DNA of 6,156 nt from Bryobacterales bacterium. GTDB lineage: Bacteria > Acidobacteriota > Terriglobia > Bryobacterales > Bryobacteraceae. Location of the stretch: NCBI GenBank assembly GCA_003132905.1, contig PKZC01000281.1:8536-14691 (forward strand), in the 5' to 3' direction. Positions within the stretch are counted from its first letter, which is position 1. Each line of letters begins with the position of its first letter. Below the pieces are notes generated by a model. The model was not told where the DNA came from, searched no databases, and worked only from the letters and a program-made list of their open reading frames with translations. Made by a program: the position numbers and the translations under genes. Below, in pieces: positions 1 to 6,049 of the stretch.

Positions 1-202
1 TGGTGTAGATCCCGATCAAAAACCCAATGCCGGTAGAGTCGACGTAATCCACCCGTCCGAAATCCACCAGGATCTTTACGTAGCCGGAACCCTTCAGCTC
101 TTCAGCCTTGGTGTGCAGATAGAGCGAGTCCTGCCCGGTTGCGAAACGCCCTTCCAACCGAAGCACGCAAATGTCCCCGCGGTACTCGAATTCCACCAGC
201 AT
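1..202 (-). CDS. STAS-domain protein, anti-sigma-factor antagonist-like (partial, C-terminus off the window)
   Basis: Reading leftward from the ATG at 202-200, an open frame of 67 codons reaches the window edge without a stop. It starts MLVEFEYRGDICVLRLEG, followed by a hydrophobic strand KILVDFGRVDYV and then DSTGIGF at residues 55-61. This order (beta strand, LxGR turn, beta strand, D-S-[ST]-G-[IL]) is the STAS fold of SpoIIAA/RsbV-type proteins. Ser56 aligns with the serine that the partner anti-sigma kinase phosphorylates in that family. Known members bind an anti-sigma factor or act in partner-switching and related signalling; which applies here cannot be told, because the partner genes are not visible. 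No good Shine-Dalgarno precedes the ATG (only GAAG directly beside it), so the start is likely but not certain. It lies 40 bp downstream of the zinc-ribbon gene on the same strand and could be co-transcribed with it. Confidence 0.85.
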   Translation of the reverse strand, partial: MLVEFEYRGDICVLRLEGRFATGQDSLYLHTKAEELKGSGYVKILVDFGRVDYVDSTGIGFLIGIYT

Positions 203-208
203 CTTCAG

Positions 209-224
209 TAGTAATCGTACTATA
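209..224 (-). promoter_or_regulatory. Possible -10 element and small inverted repeat before the STAS gene
   Basis: On the minus strand TATAGT (224-219) matches five of six bases of the sigma70 -10 consensus and ends 16 nt before the STAS start. Seventeen bases further upstream lies TTTAGT, a weak -35. An inverted repeat TAGTA-CGAT-TACTA (222-209) overlaps it. Together these could be a separate promoter with an operator for the STAS gene, but the -35 is poor and a five-base repeat of this kind can occur by chance. Confidence 0.25.
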
Positions 225-242
225 GAACGGCCGGCGGCGATA

Positions 243-770
243 CTAAACGCCCGCCTGTTTTTCAGCCATCGGACCCACCACCGGTAACACTATCTTCGCG
301 CCGTTGTAGGTCTTGAACATCATGTAGAGCCACAGGAACAATCCGCCCAGCCCAATGGCGAAGTGGAGCACGAAGGAAATGAAAATCCCAAGAAACGGAA
401 TGACGCGGAAGCCGAGCGTTATGATCGTAATCACAACCCAAATGATGAACCATGCGATGTTCAAGAAGATGGATTGGAACGCGTGGAACCGGATGGTACG
501 GTCCTGGTTGTAGGGCGCCAGCACCAGGAACAGAATCCCGGTGATAAAACCGAATAGGTAGCAAAGCGCCCCAGCCATGTTCTGCGTCATTCCCAGGCTC
601 GGCGTAGCGCCATAGGTGGGCGGCGGTAGAGGCTGCGCGTACGGCGGCACATCTGGACCCGGCGTCGGGCCTGGCGCTGGGCCGGCTCCTGGAGCGCCCA
701 CGGGCGCGCCACACTTCTGACAAAACCGTCCTCCGCCTACTTCCGAACCGCAGTTCGCGCAAAACGCCAT
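243..770 (-). CDS. Zinc-ribbon membrane protein with DUF4870/Tic20-like domain
   Basis: A 175-residue protein of unknown function. The N-terminus carries a zinc ribbon with Cys4/Cys7 and Cys17/Cys20 (CANC...CQKC). Residues 21-60 form a flexible linker rich in Pro, Gly and Ala. The rest is hydrophobic: about 65-86, 98-118 and 122-152, the last long enough for two spans, giving three or four membrane segments. The RFHAFQSIF stretch at 94-102, just before the second span, resembles the conserved RxHAxQS motif of small DUF4870/Tic20-like bacterial proteins. The zinc ribbon should lie in the cytoplasm, as is usual for such N-terminal domains, and may bind protein or nucleic acid; this is inference. 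The start is supported by GGGGTGA (781-775) four bases before the ATG and by a promoter at 791-819. The gene is divergent from the Spy-like gene and is followed 40 bp later by the STAS gene. Confidence 0.85.
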   Translation of the reverse strand: MAFCANCGSEVGGGRFCQKCGAPVGAPGAGPAPGPTPGPDVPPYAQPLPPPTYGATPSLGMTQNMAGALCYLFGFITGILFLVLAPYNQDRTIRFHAFQSIFLNIAWFIIWVVITIITLGFRVIPFLGIFISFVLHFAIGLGGLFLWLYMMFKTYNGAKIVLPVVGPMAEKQAGV

Positions 771-790
771 TCGTTCACCCCGTCTGAATA

Positions 791-819
791 ACTCTAGCGG
801 AAGTCCGATAACTTGGCAA
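791..819 (-). promoter_or_regulatory. Sigma70-type promoter for the zinc-ribbon membrane gene
   Basis: On the minus strand TTGCCA (819-814, five of six matches to TTGACA) and TAGAGT (796-791, four of six to TATAAT) are separated by exactly 17 bases. Transcription would start near 784, giving a very short leader of about 14 nt that still holds the GGGGTGA ribosome-binding site. The position and spacing fit well, but no transcript data support it. Confidence 0.55.
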
Positions 820-822
820 GAC

Positions 823-847
823 GTTACGAGTCTTTACCGGGCTTTAC
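823..847. promoter_or_regulatory. CpxR-box-like tandem direct repeats in the divergent control region
   Basis: On the plus strand TTAC recurs at 824-827, 834-837 and 844-847, exactly 10 bp apart. The two right-hand copies extend to CTTTAC-N4-CTTTAC (832-847). On the minus strand these read GTAAA-N5-GTAAA, identical to the E. coli CpxR box (GTAAA, about five bases, GTAAA), followed by a degenerate third copy, GTAAC. OmpR/PhoB-family regulators bind as head-to-tail dimers to repeats spaced one helical turn, so the layout suits such a protein. The repeats lie three bases upstream of the minus-strand -35 (819-814) and about 60 bp upstream of the Spy-like start, so either gene or both could be controlled. 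Which regulator binds is unknown. Confidence 0.45.
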
Positions 848-867
848 AGCTAGGAGCTTAACCTTAG

Positions 868-884
868 TGGACATCGGTCGTCCA
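868..884 (+). promoter_or_regulatory. Small inverted repeat upstream of the Spy-like gene
   Basis: TGGAC (868-872) and GTCCA (880-884) form a five-base inverted repeat around a seven-base centre. It lies seven bases before the AGGAG ribosome-binding site (892-896) of the Spy-like gene. It could be an operator half-site pair or a weak hairpin in the leader; the stem is too short to separate from chance. I could not find a convincing plus-strand -10/-35 pair in 771-906. Confidence 0.2.
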
Positions 885-906
885 AACAGGTAGGAGTAAC
901 AAAAAC

Positions 907-1359
907 ATGATTTCCTTTCAGAAAAAATTAGCCGCCTGCACGGCCATTGCAGCACTTGGCGCCGTCAGCTTATGCGCGGCCGAGACATCAGCCGATGGCG
1001 CAAATCGCCACGGCCATAGAGGCGCGTTCCTATCCAGCCAGCTTAATTTGACGCCGGCGCAACAGACTCGGGCTAAGACGATTTTCCAAGACGCGCGGCA
1101 ATCGGCGCAGCCGGTGCGGCAGCAACTTAAGCAGACGCGGCAATCGTTGCGGGCTGCGGTGCAGGCCAATAACGCGGCACAGATCCAGCAGCTGGCGGGC
1201 AACGAAGGCAGCGGAGTGGGTCAACTGGCAGCCATCCGAGGAACGGCGATGGCGAAGGTTTACCAGATCCTGACGCCCGATCAGCAGCAGAAGTTGGCAT
1301 CGTTGCGAGAGGCGCGCAGAGCCAGGCATCAAGCCCCAGCGGCTGGCGCTCAAAATTAG
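907..1359 (+). CDS. Secreted Spy/CpxP-like LTxxQ-motif protein
   Basis: A 150-residue envelope protein. Residues 1-25 are a Sec signal peptide: KK at 6-7, a hydrophobic core rich in Ala and Leu, and a likely cut after Ala24 or Ala25. The mature part is Gln-, Ala- and Arg-rich and almost wholly helical. It carries two LTxxQ motifs, LTPAQQ at 48-53 and LTPDQQ at 122-127, which frame the chaperone-like domain of the Spy/CpxP family. Known members are small periplasmic proteins that bind unfolded proteins or damp the Cpx envelope-stress sensor, and relatives occur in metal-resistance loci. His33, His36 and His37 lie just after the signal peptide and could bind metal, but this is only a suggestion. 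The start is set by AGGAG (892-896), ten bases before the ATG. A CpxR-box-like repeat lies upstream. Sequence between the two motifs is too divergent to say whether it is a true chaperone. Confidence 0.8.
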   Translation: MISFQKKLAACTAIAALGAVSLCAAETSADGANRHGHRGAFLSSQLNLTPAQQTRAKTIFQDARQSAQPVRQQLKQTRQSLRAAVQANNAAQIQQLAGNEGSGVGQLAAIRGTAMAKVYQILTPDQQQKLASLREARRARHQAPAAGAQN

Positions 1360-1371
1360 TTGAAGATCAGG

Positions 1372-3705
1372 TCATTCCTGTCTCAGTACATGGGATGGAT
1401 CTACGTTAGCCGCGAACCGGGCGGGTAGGAGGGCCGCGCCCGCCCCGGTCGCGAGTAAGAGAAGACACAAGGCCGAAAACACGATAGGATCCCATGGGTT
1501 CACTCGATCGGGGAGGATGTCGGTCAAAGGTCGAATGGCGGCAATCGCAAGTGGAATGCCCAACACAACTCCGCAAGCGAGAACTGCGATGCCGTCTCGA
1601 ATCGCAGTCCAAAGAATTGCTGAGCGACTGGCTCCGACGGCGGCACGGATTGCCATTTCACGTGTTCGTCTGCGCGTCGCATAGGAGACCGAGCTGTACA
1701 GGCCGGTAAGCGCCAACAGAAGGCCAAGGGCGCTCAGAGAGCCCACAAATCCCGCAGCCACTCGCATCGGAAAGATTGCGCCTGCGGCGGCATCCGACAA
1801 AGGCCGAACGCCGATCGCCGAGATAGGATCTACCTCAGCCAGCGCCTTCTGCAACGGCTTAACCCATTGTGCGGGATTCCCGGCGATGCGAACCAGCAGT
1901 TGCGTATCCGAAAACGGCGTGAAGAAGACCGGAGCATGATCTTCTCCGAGCGTGCGCATCTTTGAATCCGCAATCACGCCGATAATTTCCAGGACCCGCT
2001 CTTTCTCACGACCGACGGCTAACTGAGCGCCGATAGGGTCGGCGTCGCCGAACAATCGCCGCGCCAGCGTTTGATTGACGAGTGCGGGTACTGGCTGGCG
2101 CGAGCGGTCGGCGATTTCGAAGTCGCGGCCCCGCAGGATGGGGATTCCGAGAACCTTACAAAACTGATCTCCCGCGCCCACCGAGTAGGCGTTTAGGGCT
2201 GATGAAAGAGCATCTCCCTTTCGCCGAATAGGTTCCTGCGGCAACTCGCCCATGAACGGAAGCGTCCCGATCGACGTAACGCCGATTACTCCGGGCACTT
2301 CTTTCACGCGTTGAACAATTCCGTCGCGCCAACTCCAACCGCTTTCGCCCTGATGCCCCCGCGAATACACAATCGCGATCAAGGTGTGGGAAACGTCGAA
2401 TCCAGGATCGACGCTGGCCACTCGCAAAAAGCTCCTGAAGAAGACCGCGCCAAGCATGAGGAGCACCAACGATACGGCCAATTGCATCGCAACGAAGCTG
2501 TTCCGCATGCTCCAATGCCGTACGGAAAAGGCAGGCTCGCCCTGTCTCATCGCGAGGGCGAGATCAGGATTCGAGCCGCGCAGCGAAGGGAGCAGGGAGG
2601 ATACCAGAAGCACTGCTAAGGCTGTTCCCAACGCGTATAGAAACAGTCCACGGTCGTTCTGGAAATGAAACTCGAAGGGAAGATTGTAGGCCGAAGGCCA
2701 GCGTACACTGCCGAGCCAGTTGCGCAGAAATGCATCCACCATCAGTCCCGCGCCCGCGCCAAGAACCACGAGTACAAATCCCTCGGCGAGAAGGTGGCGT
2801 GTTATCTGAAAACGATTTGCGCCGAGCGCTTTGCGAATCGCGAGTTCTCGCTGGCGCGAGACACAACGGGCCAGCAGCAATCCGGCGACGTTCAGGCAGG
2901 CAACCACCGCAAGCATGAGCGCCGTGCCGAACAGCGTCACGAAAAATACGAAGTAGCGCCGATCGTCGCCTGTGCTGTTTTCATGCGCGGCGAGGCCTGC
3001 CATTGGTCGGAGGATGGAAACCTGTTTCGCAAAGTCGGCGCCACCGATGACGCGGGCAGCGGCTATAAGCGCGAGCCCGGTTTGTTCGCGCGAGAATCCG
3101 TCACGCAGCCGGCCGAAGGGACGGCAATGGGAGGAATCTGTACGAGCCAGCCGATATACTTCCGGGGAAACGCCATGGCCCAAGATGCTGCGATAATCCC
3201 GCGGCAGCACGCCCAGAATGGTATAAAGGCGGCCGTTGAATTGTAGCGGGCTGCCAATGATGTTGGGATCGGATTGCAGGCGCTTGCGCCAGAACCCGTA
3301 GCTCACCACCGCGACTTGACGGCCTTCGTCAACTTGCGAGTACAAGTGGCCCTGAGCCGCACCGACGCCGAGGACGTCGAAAAAATTGGCGCTGGTGGAC
3401 ATCTCCCACGCTATTTCGCTGCGGGTACCGGTATTCCAATTCATATCGAAGAGGCCGGTTTCAAACGCCAGATCCTGAAAGACTCCGGCGCGCCGAAGAT
3501 CGCGATATGTGGCGTAGCTGACCGCTGCGTCGACGCGCGCCAATCGGTCGGGCTGGCGGGCACTCAAATCGTCCAGGATCATTTCCCGAACCACGCTGTA
3601 GATGGTCACGTTGGCGCCGATGCCTAGCGCTAGAGAAGCAATCGCAGTGGCGGCGAGGGCAGGGAATTTACGGAGACTGCGTACCGCATGGATAATGGGC
3701 GGCAT
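1372..3705 (-). CDS. ADOP-type (MacB/FtsX-like) ABC transporter permease
   Basis: A 777-residue inner-membrane protein made of two MacB/FtsX modules in tandem. The first has a membrane segment at 15-38, a periplasmic core domain at about 40-245, then spans near 252-279, 304-323 and 355-373. The second has a span at 403-426, a core domain at about 428-640, and spans near 645-672, 703-724 and 740-760. Each FtsX unit carries the cytoplasmic signature after its first span: RQRELAIRKALGA (284-296) and RTREMAIRAAVGA (680-692). Each ends in a related tail (NPDLALAMRQGE; VDPSHVLRQE). Eight spans, the duplication and the missing neighbouring ATPase match the acidobacterial duplicated orphan permeases, whose substrates are unknown. 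The frame stays open to 3879, but I start it at 3705 (MPPIIHAVRS): the extra 58 codons would cross a terminator and the end of the iorB-like gene. No Shine-Dalgarno precedes this ATG, and TATAAT lies 9 nt upstream. The gene ends 12 bp from the Spy-like gene, convergently. Confidence 0.9.
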   Translation of the reverse strand: MPPIIHAVRSLRKFPALAATAIASLALGIGANVTIYSVVREMILDDLSARQPDRLARVDAAVSYATYRDLRRAGVFQDLAFETGLFDMNWNTGTRSEIAWEMSTSANFFDVLGVGAAQGHLYSQVDEGRQVAVVSYGFWRKRLQSDPNIIGSPLQFNGRLYTILGVLPRDYRSILGHGVSPEVYRLARTDSSHCRPFGRLRDGFSREQTGLALIAAARVIGGADFAKQVSILRPMAGLAAHENSTGDDRRYFVFFVTLFGTALMLAVVACLNVAGLLLARCVSRQRELAIRKALGANRFQITRHLLAEGFVLVVLGAGAGLMVDAFLRNWLGSVRWPSAYNLPFEFHFQNDRGLFLYALGTALAVLLVSSLLPSLRGSNPDLALAMRQGEPAFSVRHWSMRNSFVAMQLAVSLVLLMLGAVFFRSFLRVASVDPGFDVSHTLIAIVYSRGHQGESGWSWRDGIVQRVKEVPGVIGVTSIGTLPFMGELPQEPIRRKGDALSSALNAYSVGAGDQFCKVLGIPILRGRDFEIADRSRQPVPALVNQTLARRLFGDADPIGAQLAVGREKERVLEIIGVIADSKMRTLGEDHAPVFFTPFSDTQLLVRIAGNPAQWVKPLQKALAEVDPISAIGVRPLSDAAAGAIFPMRVAAGFVGSLSALGLLLALTGLYSSVSYATRRRTREMAIRAAVGASRSAILWTAIRDGIAVLACGVVLGIPLAIAAIRPLTDILPDRVNPWDPIVFSALCLLLLATGAGAALLPARFAANVDPSHVLRQE

Positions 3706-3714
3706 GCCATCGTA

Positions 3715-3743
3715 ATTATAAGCGAAATCTATTTGAGTCCGAA
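3715..3743 (-). promoter_or_regulatory. Promoter with perfect TATAAT next to the permease start
   Basis: On the minus strand a perfect TATAAT (3720-3715) lies nine bases before the permease ATG (3705). Seventeen bases upstream of it is TTCGGA (3743-3738), only a three-of-six match to TTGACA, which abuts the T-tract of the preceding terminator. With the usual six or seven bases between -10 and start site, transcription would begin at about 3708-3710, leaving almost no leader. This agrees with the absence of a Shine-Dalgarno sequence. Confidence 0.5.
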
Positions 3744-3776
3744 AATGAAAAGGCCGCCCCAACCTAGGAGCGGCCT
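3742..3776 (-). terminator. Intrinsic terminator after the iorB-like gene
   Basis: On the minus strand AGGCCGCTCC (3776-3767) pairs with GGGGCGGCCT (3760-3751) in a ten-base-pair GC-rich stem with one G-U pair and a six-base loop. A T-rich tail, TTTCATTTT, follows (3750-3742). It begins 24 bases after the iorB-like stop codon, so it should end the iorA-iorB transcript and insulate the permease gene. Confidence 0.88.
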
Positions 3777-3800
3777 CTGCAATCGGATTCGATGTGTTCG

Positions 3801-6029
3801 CTATGCCCAGCCGTAGCCGCTCTTCGATAACGGCGTTTCCCGGATGCGCTTGCCGCTTGCGCTGAAGATGGCATTGCACACCGCCGGCAGAATCGGAGGC
3901 AGGGCAGGCTCGCCCAGCCCGGTCGGCGGATTATCGGTCTTCAGCCAGTGCACTTCCACTTCTGGAGCTTGCGCCATGCGAATCATGGGGTGCTTGTCGT
4001 AATTGTGCTGCACCACCGCGCCGCCTTCCAGCGTGATTTCCTGGCCCATCAGTTCGCTCAGGCCATCCATCACCGCGCCTTGCGCCAGGTTTTCGGCGAA
4101 GTTCGGATTGATGATCTGGCTGCCAATGTCGGCCGCCACCCACACCTTGTGCACCTTTACCTTGTTTTCCGACGTAACGCTGACGTCGGCCACCTCAGCG
4201 AAGTAGCCCATGTGGCTGAAGTGGAATGCCACGCCCATCGCGCGTCCGGACGCTGCCGGAGTCTTGCCCCAGCCCGACTTCTCGGCGACCAGCTTCAGAA
4301 CACCGATGGTACGTTCGGCGCTGAATTCGGGACCGCCGAAACCTCCGCGACCAGGTGGCGGCGCCGGAGCCGGTAACGGTGTGTTCGACAGCATCGCCAG
4401 GCGAAACTCTATCGGATCCTTACCCGCCGCGTGCGCCAACTCGTCGATAAACGATTGCGTCACGAACGCGTAAACGTTGCTGCCCGGCGCTCGCAATGCT
4501 CCGGTCTTTAGCCACAGCGGCTGCATAGACCAGTTCAACGCGTAGTTCGGAACGTAGCGCGCCGGAAATTCGTTGGGCGCCATGGTCGCTTGCGGCGAAG
4601 GATGTTCACCATCGCCCCAGCTAATAAAGTGATTGTTCCAGGCGACGATCTTGCCGGATGCGTCCAGGCCGCCCTTCAGATACTGGAAGCCGCCCGGCCT
4701 AAAATAATCGTGGCCGAAATCGTCTTCGCGCGTCCACAGCACCTTCACTGGCGCGTTCATGGTCTTCGAAATCCAGGCCGACTCCACCATATAGTCGTTG
4801 GTCAAGCGCCGGCCGAATCCGCCGCCGCCCCGCTGCATATGAATGGTGACGTCTTTTTCTGGAATACCCAGCGTCTTCGCCACTAGCGTGCGGCCTCCAC
4901 CGGGAATCTGGCTGTTAGACCAGATCTCGATTTTGTCGCCCTGCCAGTGCGCGGTGCAATTCTGTGGCTCGAGCGGCGCGTGCGAGATGAAGGGATAAGC
5001 GTACGCCCCTTCCACCACCTTCGCCGCGCTTTGCATAGCGCCGTCCGGATCGCCGTCTTTGCGCAGGTTCTTGGCCGGAGGCTGTTTCGAAAGCTCTGCG
5101 GCCTTTTGCGCGAAGCCAACGCTCGATTGCGATGCGCCGTGGCCTTCGTCCCATTTCACTTGCAGCTTTTTGCGCGCTGTCTGCGCCTGCCACCAGCTGT
5201 CGGCGACAATCGCGATGCCGGGTTCGAGACCCGGTTCCTGCTCCACGATCACTCCGCCCTTGACGTTGCCGTCCACGATAAACGCGTTGCGAATGCCAGG
5301 CATCTGCTTGATCTCATCCAGATTCGCGCTCACCACTTTGCCCGCGAACACCGGGCACTTCTGGTACACCGCGAAAAGCATGTTGGGCAGAGTGAAGTCG
5401 ATCGAAAACGCAGGCTTCCCGGTGACGATCTTGGGAACATCCACGCCGCGCTGGCTGTGGCCGATGATCTTGTAGTCTTTGGGATCTTTCAGCTTCACCT
5501 TTTGCAGGTCGGGCACCGGCATCGCCGCTGCCTTGCTCGCGATCTCGCCATAACCCACCGAACGGTTCGATCCGCTGTGAAGCACGCGCCCAGCCGATGT
5601 GGAACATTCCGCTTCGGGCACGCCCCAGCTCTTGGCCGCCGTGGCAACCAGTAACTGGCGTCCGGCCGCACCCACGCGCCGCATCGGGTCCCAATTAAAC
5701 GGCGTACCCAAGCTGCCGCCTGCGAACTGCGCCGCGTATTTCGTGTCGTCGAAGTCGGTCTGCTCGATCTTGACCATCTTCCAATCGACATCCAGCTCTT
5801 CGGCGATCAACATCGGCAAGGTGGTCTTAATGCCTTGGCCCACCTCGGGATCCTTGGCCATGATGGTGATGGTGCCGTCCGGATCGATCTTGATGTAGTT
5901 GTTAGGTTCAGGAGGCGCGGCCGGTCCGAATTGCGCCGAAGCCTTGGGTGGTTTCACCACCAGGCCGATCAGCAGGCCGCCGCCCGCCAGCGAAGTCACG
6001 CGTAAGAATGAACGTCGATTGACAACCAT
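3801..6029 (-). CDS. Molybdopterin-binding large subunit of a xanthine dehydrogenase-family hydroxylase (IorB-like), Tat-exported
   Basis: A 742-residue protein, full length for IorB-type large subunits. These bind a molybdopterin cofactor (the cytosine dinucleotide form in characterised relatives) and hydroxylate N-heterocycles or oxidise aldehydes, passing electrons to a 2Fe-2S subunit. The N-terminus has a twin-arginine signal (NRRSFLR, 4-10), a hydrophobic stretch and a likely cut after ASA at 30-32, so the folded enzyme is probably exported to the periplasm. Seen in order: [18 protein letters not shown] (62-79); an aldehyde oxidase/xanthine dehydrogenase-like small domain (about 203-295); [12 protein letters not shown] (349-360); the cofactor loop GGGGFGRRL (401-409); ALRAPGSN (511-518); and GLGEPALPP (704-712), where Glu707 aligns with the family's catalytic base. 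A Pro/Gly-rich stretch at 551-567 looks like a loop insertion. The substrate cannot be inferred. The start is preceded by AAGGAGG, and the partner small subunit lies 18 bp upstream. Confidence 0.92.
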   Translation of the reverse strand: MVVNRRSFLRVTSLAGGGLLIGLVVKPPKASAQFGPAAPPEPNNYIKIDPDGTITIMAKDPEVGQGIKTTLPMLIAEELDVDWKMVKIEQTDFDDTKYAAQFAGGSLGTPFNWDPMRRVGAAGRQLLVATAAKSWGVPEAECSTSAGRVLHSGSNRSVGYGEIASKAAAMPVPDLQKVKLKDPKDYKIIGHSQRGVDVPKIVTGKPAFSIDFTLPNMLFAVYQKCPVFAGKVVSANLDEIKQMPGIRNAFIVDGNVKGGVIVEQEPGLEPGIAIVADSWWQAQTARKKLQVKWDEGHGASQSSVGFAQKAAELSKQPPAKNLRKDGDPDGAMQSAAKVVEGAYAYPFISHAPLEPQNCTAHWQGDKIEIWSNSQIPGGGRTLVAKTLGIPEKDVTIHMQRGGGGFGRRLTNDYMVESAWISKTMNAPVKVLWTREDDFGHDYFRPGGFQYLKGGLDASGKIVAWNNHFISWGDGEHPSPQATMAPNEFPARYVPNYALNWSMQPLWLKTGALRAPGSNVYAFVTQSFIDELAHAAGKDPIEFRLAMLSNTPLPAPAPPPGRGGFGGPEFSAERTIGVLKLVAEKSGWGKTPAASGRAMGVAFHFSHMGYFAEVADVSVTSENKVKVHKVWVAADIGSQIINPNFAENLAQGAVMDGLSELMGQEITLEGGAVVQHNYDKHPMIRMAQAPEVEVHWLKTDNPPTGLGEPALPPILPAVCNAIFSASGKRIRETPLSKSGYGWA

Positions 6030-6042
6030 GATGTTTTCGTAG

Positions 6043-6049
6043 CCTCCTT
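6043..6049 (-). promoter_or_regulatory. Shine-Dalgarno of the iorB-like gene overlapping the upstream stop codon
   Basis: A full AAGGAGG on the minus strand (6049-6043) shares its first two bases with the TAA stop (6050-6048) of the small-subunit gene. It lies 13 bases before the ATG, longer than the usual five to nine. No other in-frame start is possible, since the TAA is in the same frame just upstream. The overlap suggests that ribosomes finishing the small subunit reinitiate on the large one. Confidence 0.75.

Noticed and set aside
813..828. Sigma54-like TTGGCA element
   Set aside because: The GG is not followed at the required 10-base distance by the essential GC (CG is found instead). 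The same bases serve better as the minus-strand TTGCCA -35.
963..981. Possible lipobox (VSLC) in the Spy-like signal peptide
   Set aside because: The residue before Cys23 is Leu, where a lipobox needs Gly, Ala or Ser; ordinary signal peptidase I cleavage after Ala24 or Ala25 fits better.
1369..1382. Short hairpin CAGG-N5-CCTG between the convergent Spy-like and permease genes
   Set aside because: A four-base stem with no T-tract on either strand; not enough for a terminator.
2665..3246. Plus-strand open frame of 193 codons opposite the permease
   Set aside because: It is antisense to the well-supported permease, lacks hydrophobic or domain structure, and shows Arg/Ala/Glu-rich shadow composition.
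4947..5654. Plus-strand open frame of 235 codons opposite the iorB-like gene
   Set aside because: It lies wholly antisense to a gene with clear family motifs. Its composition (many Arg, His and Leu) is what the opposite strand of a GC-rich gene gives, and it has no recognisable domain.
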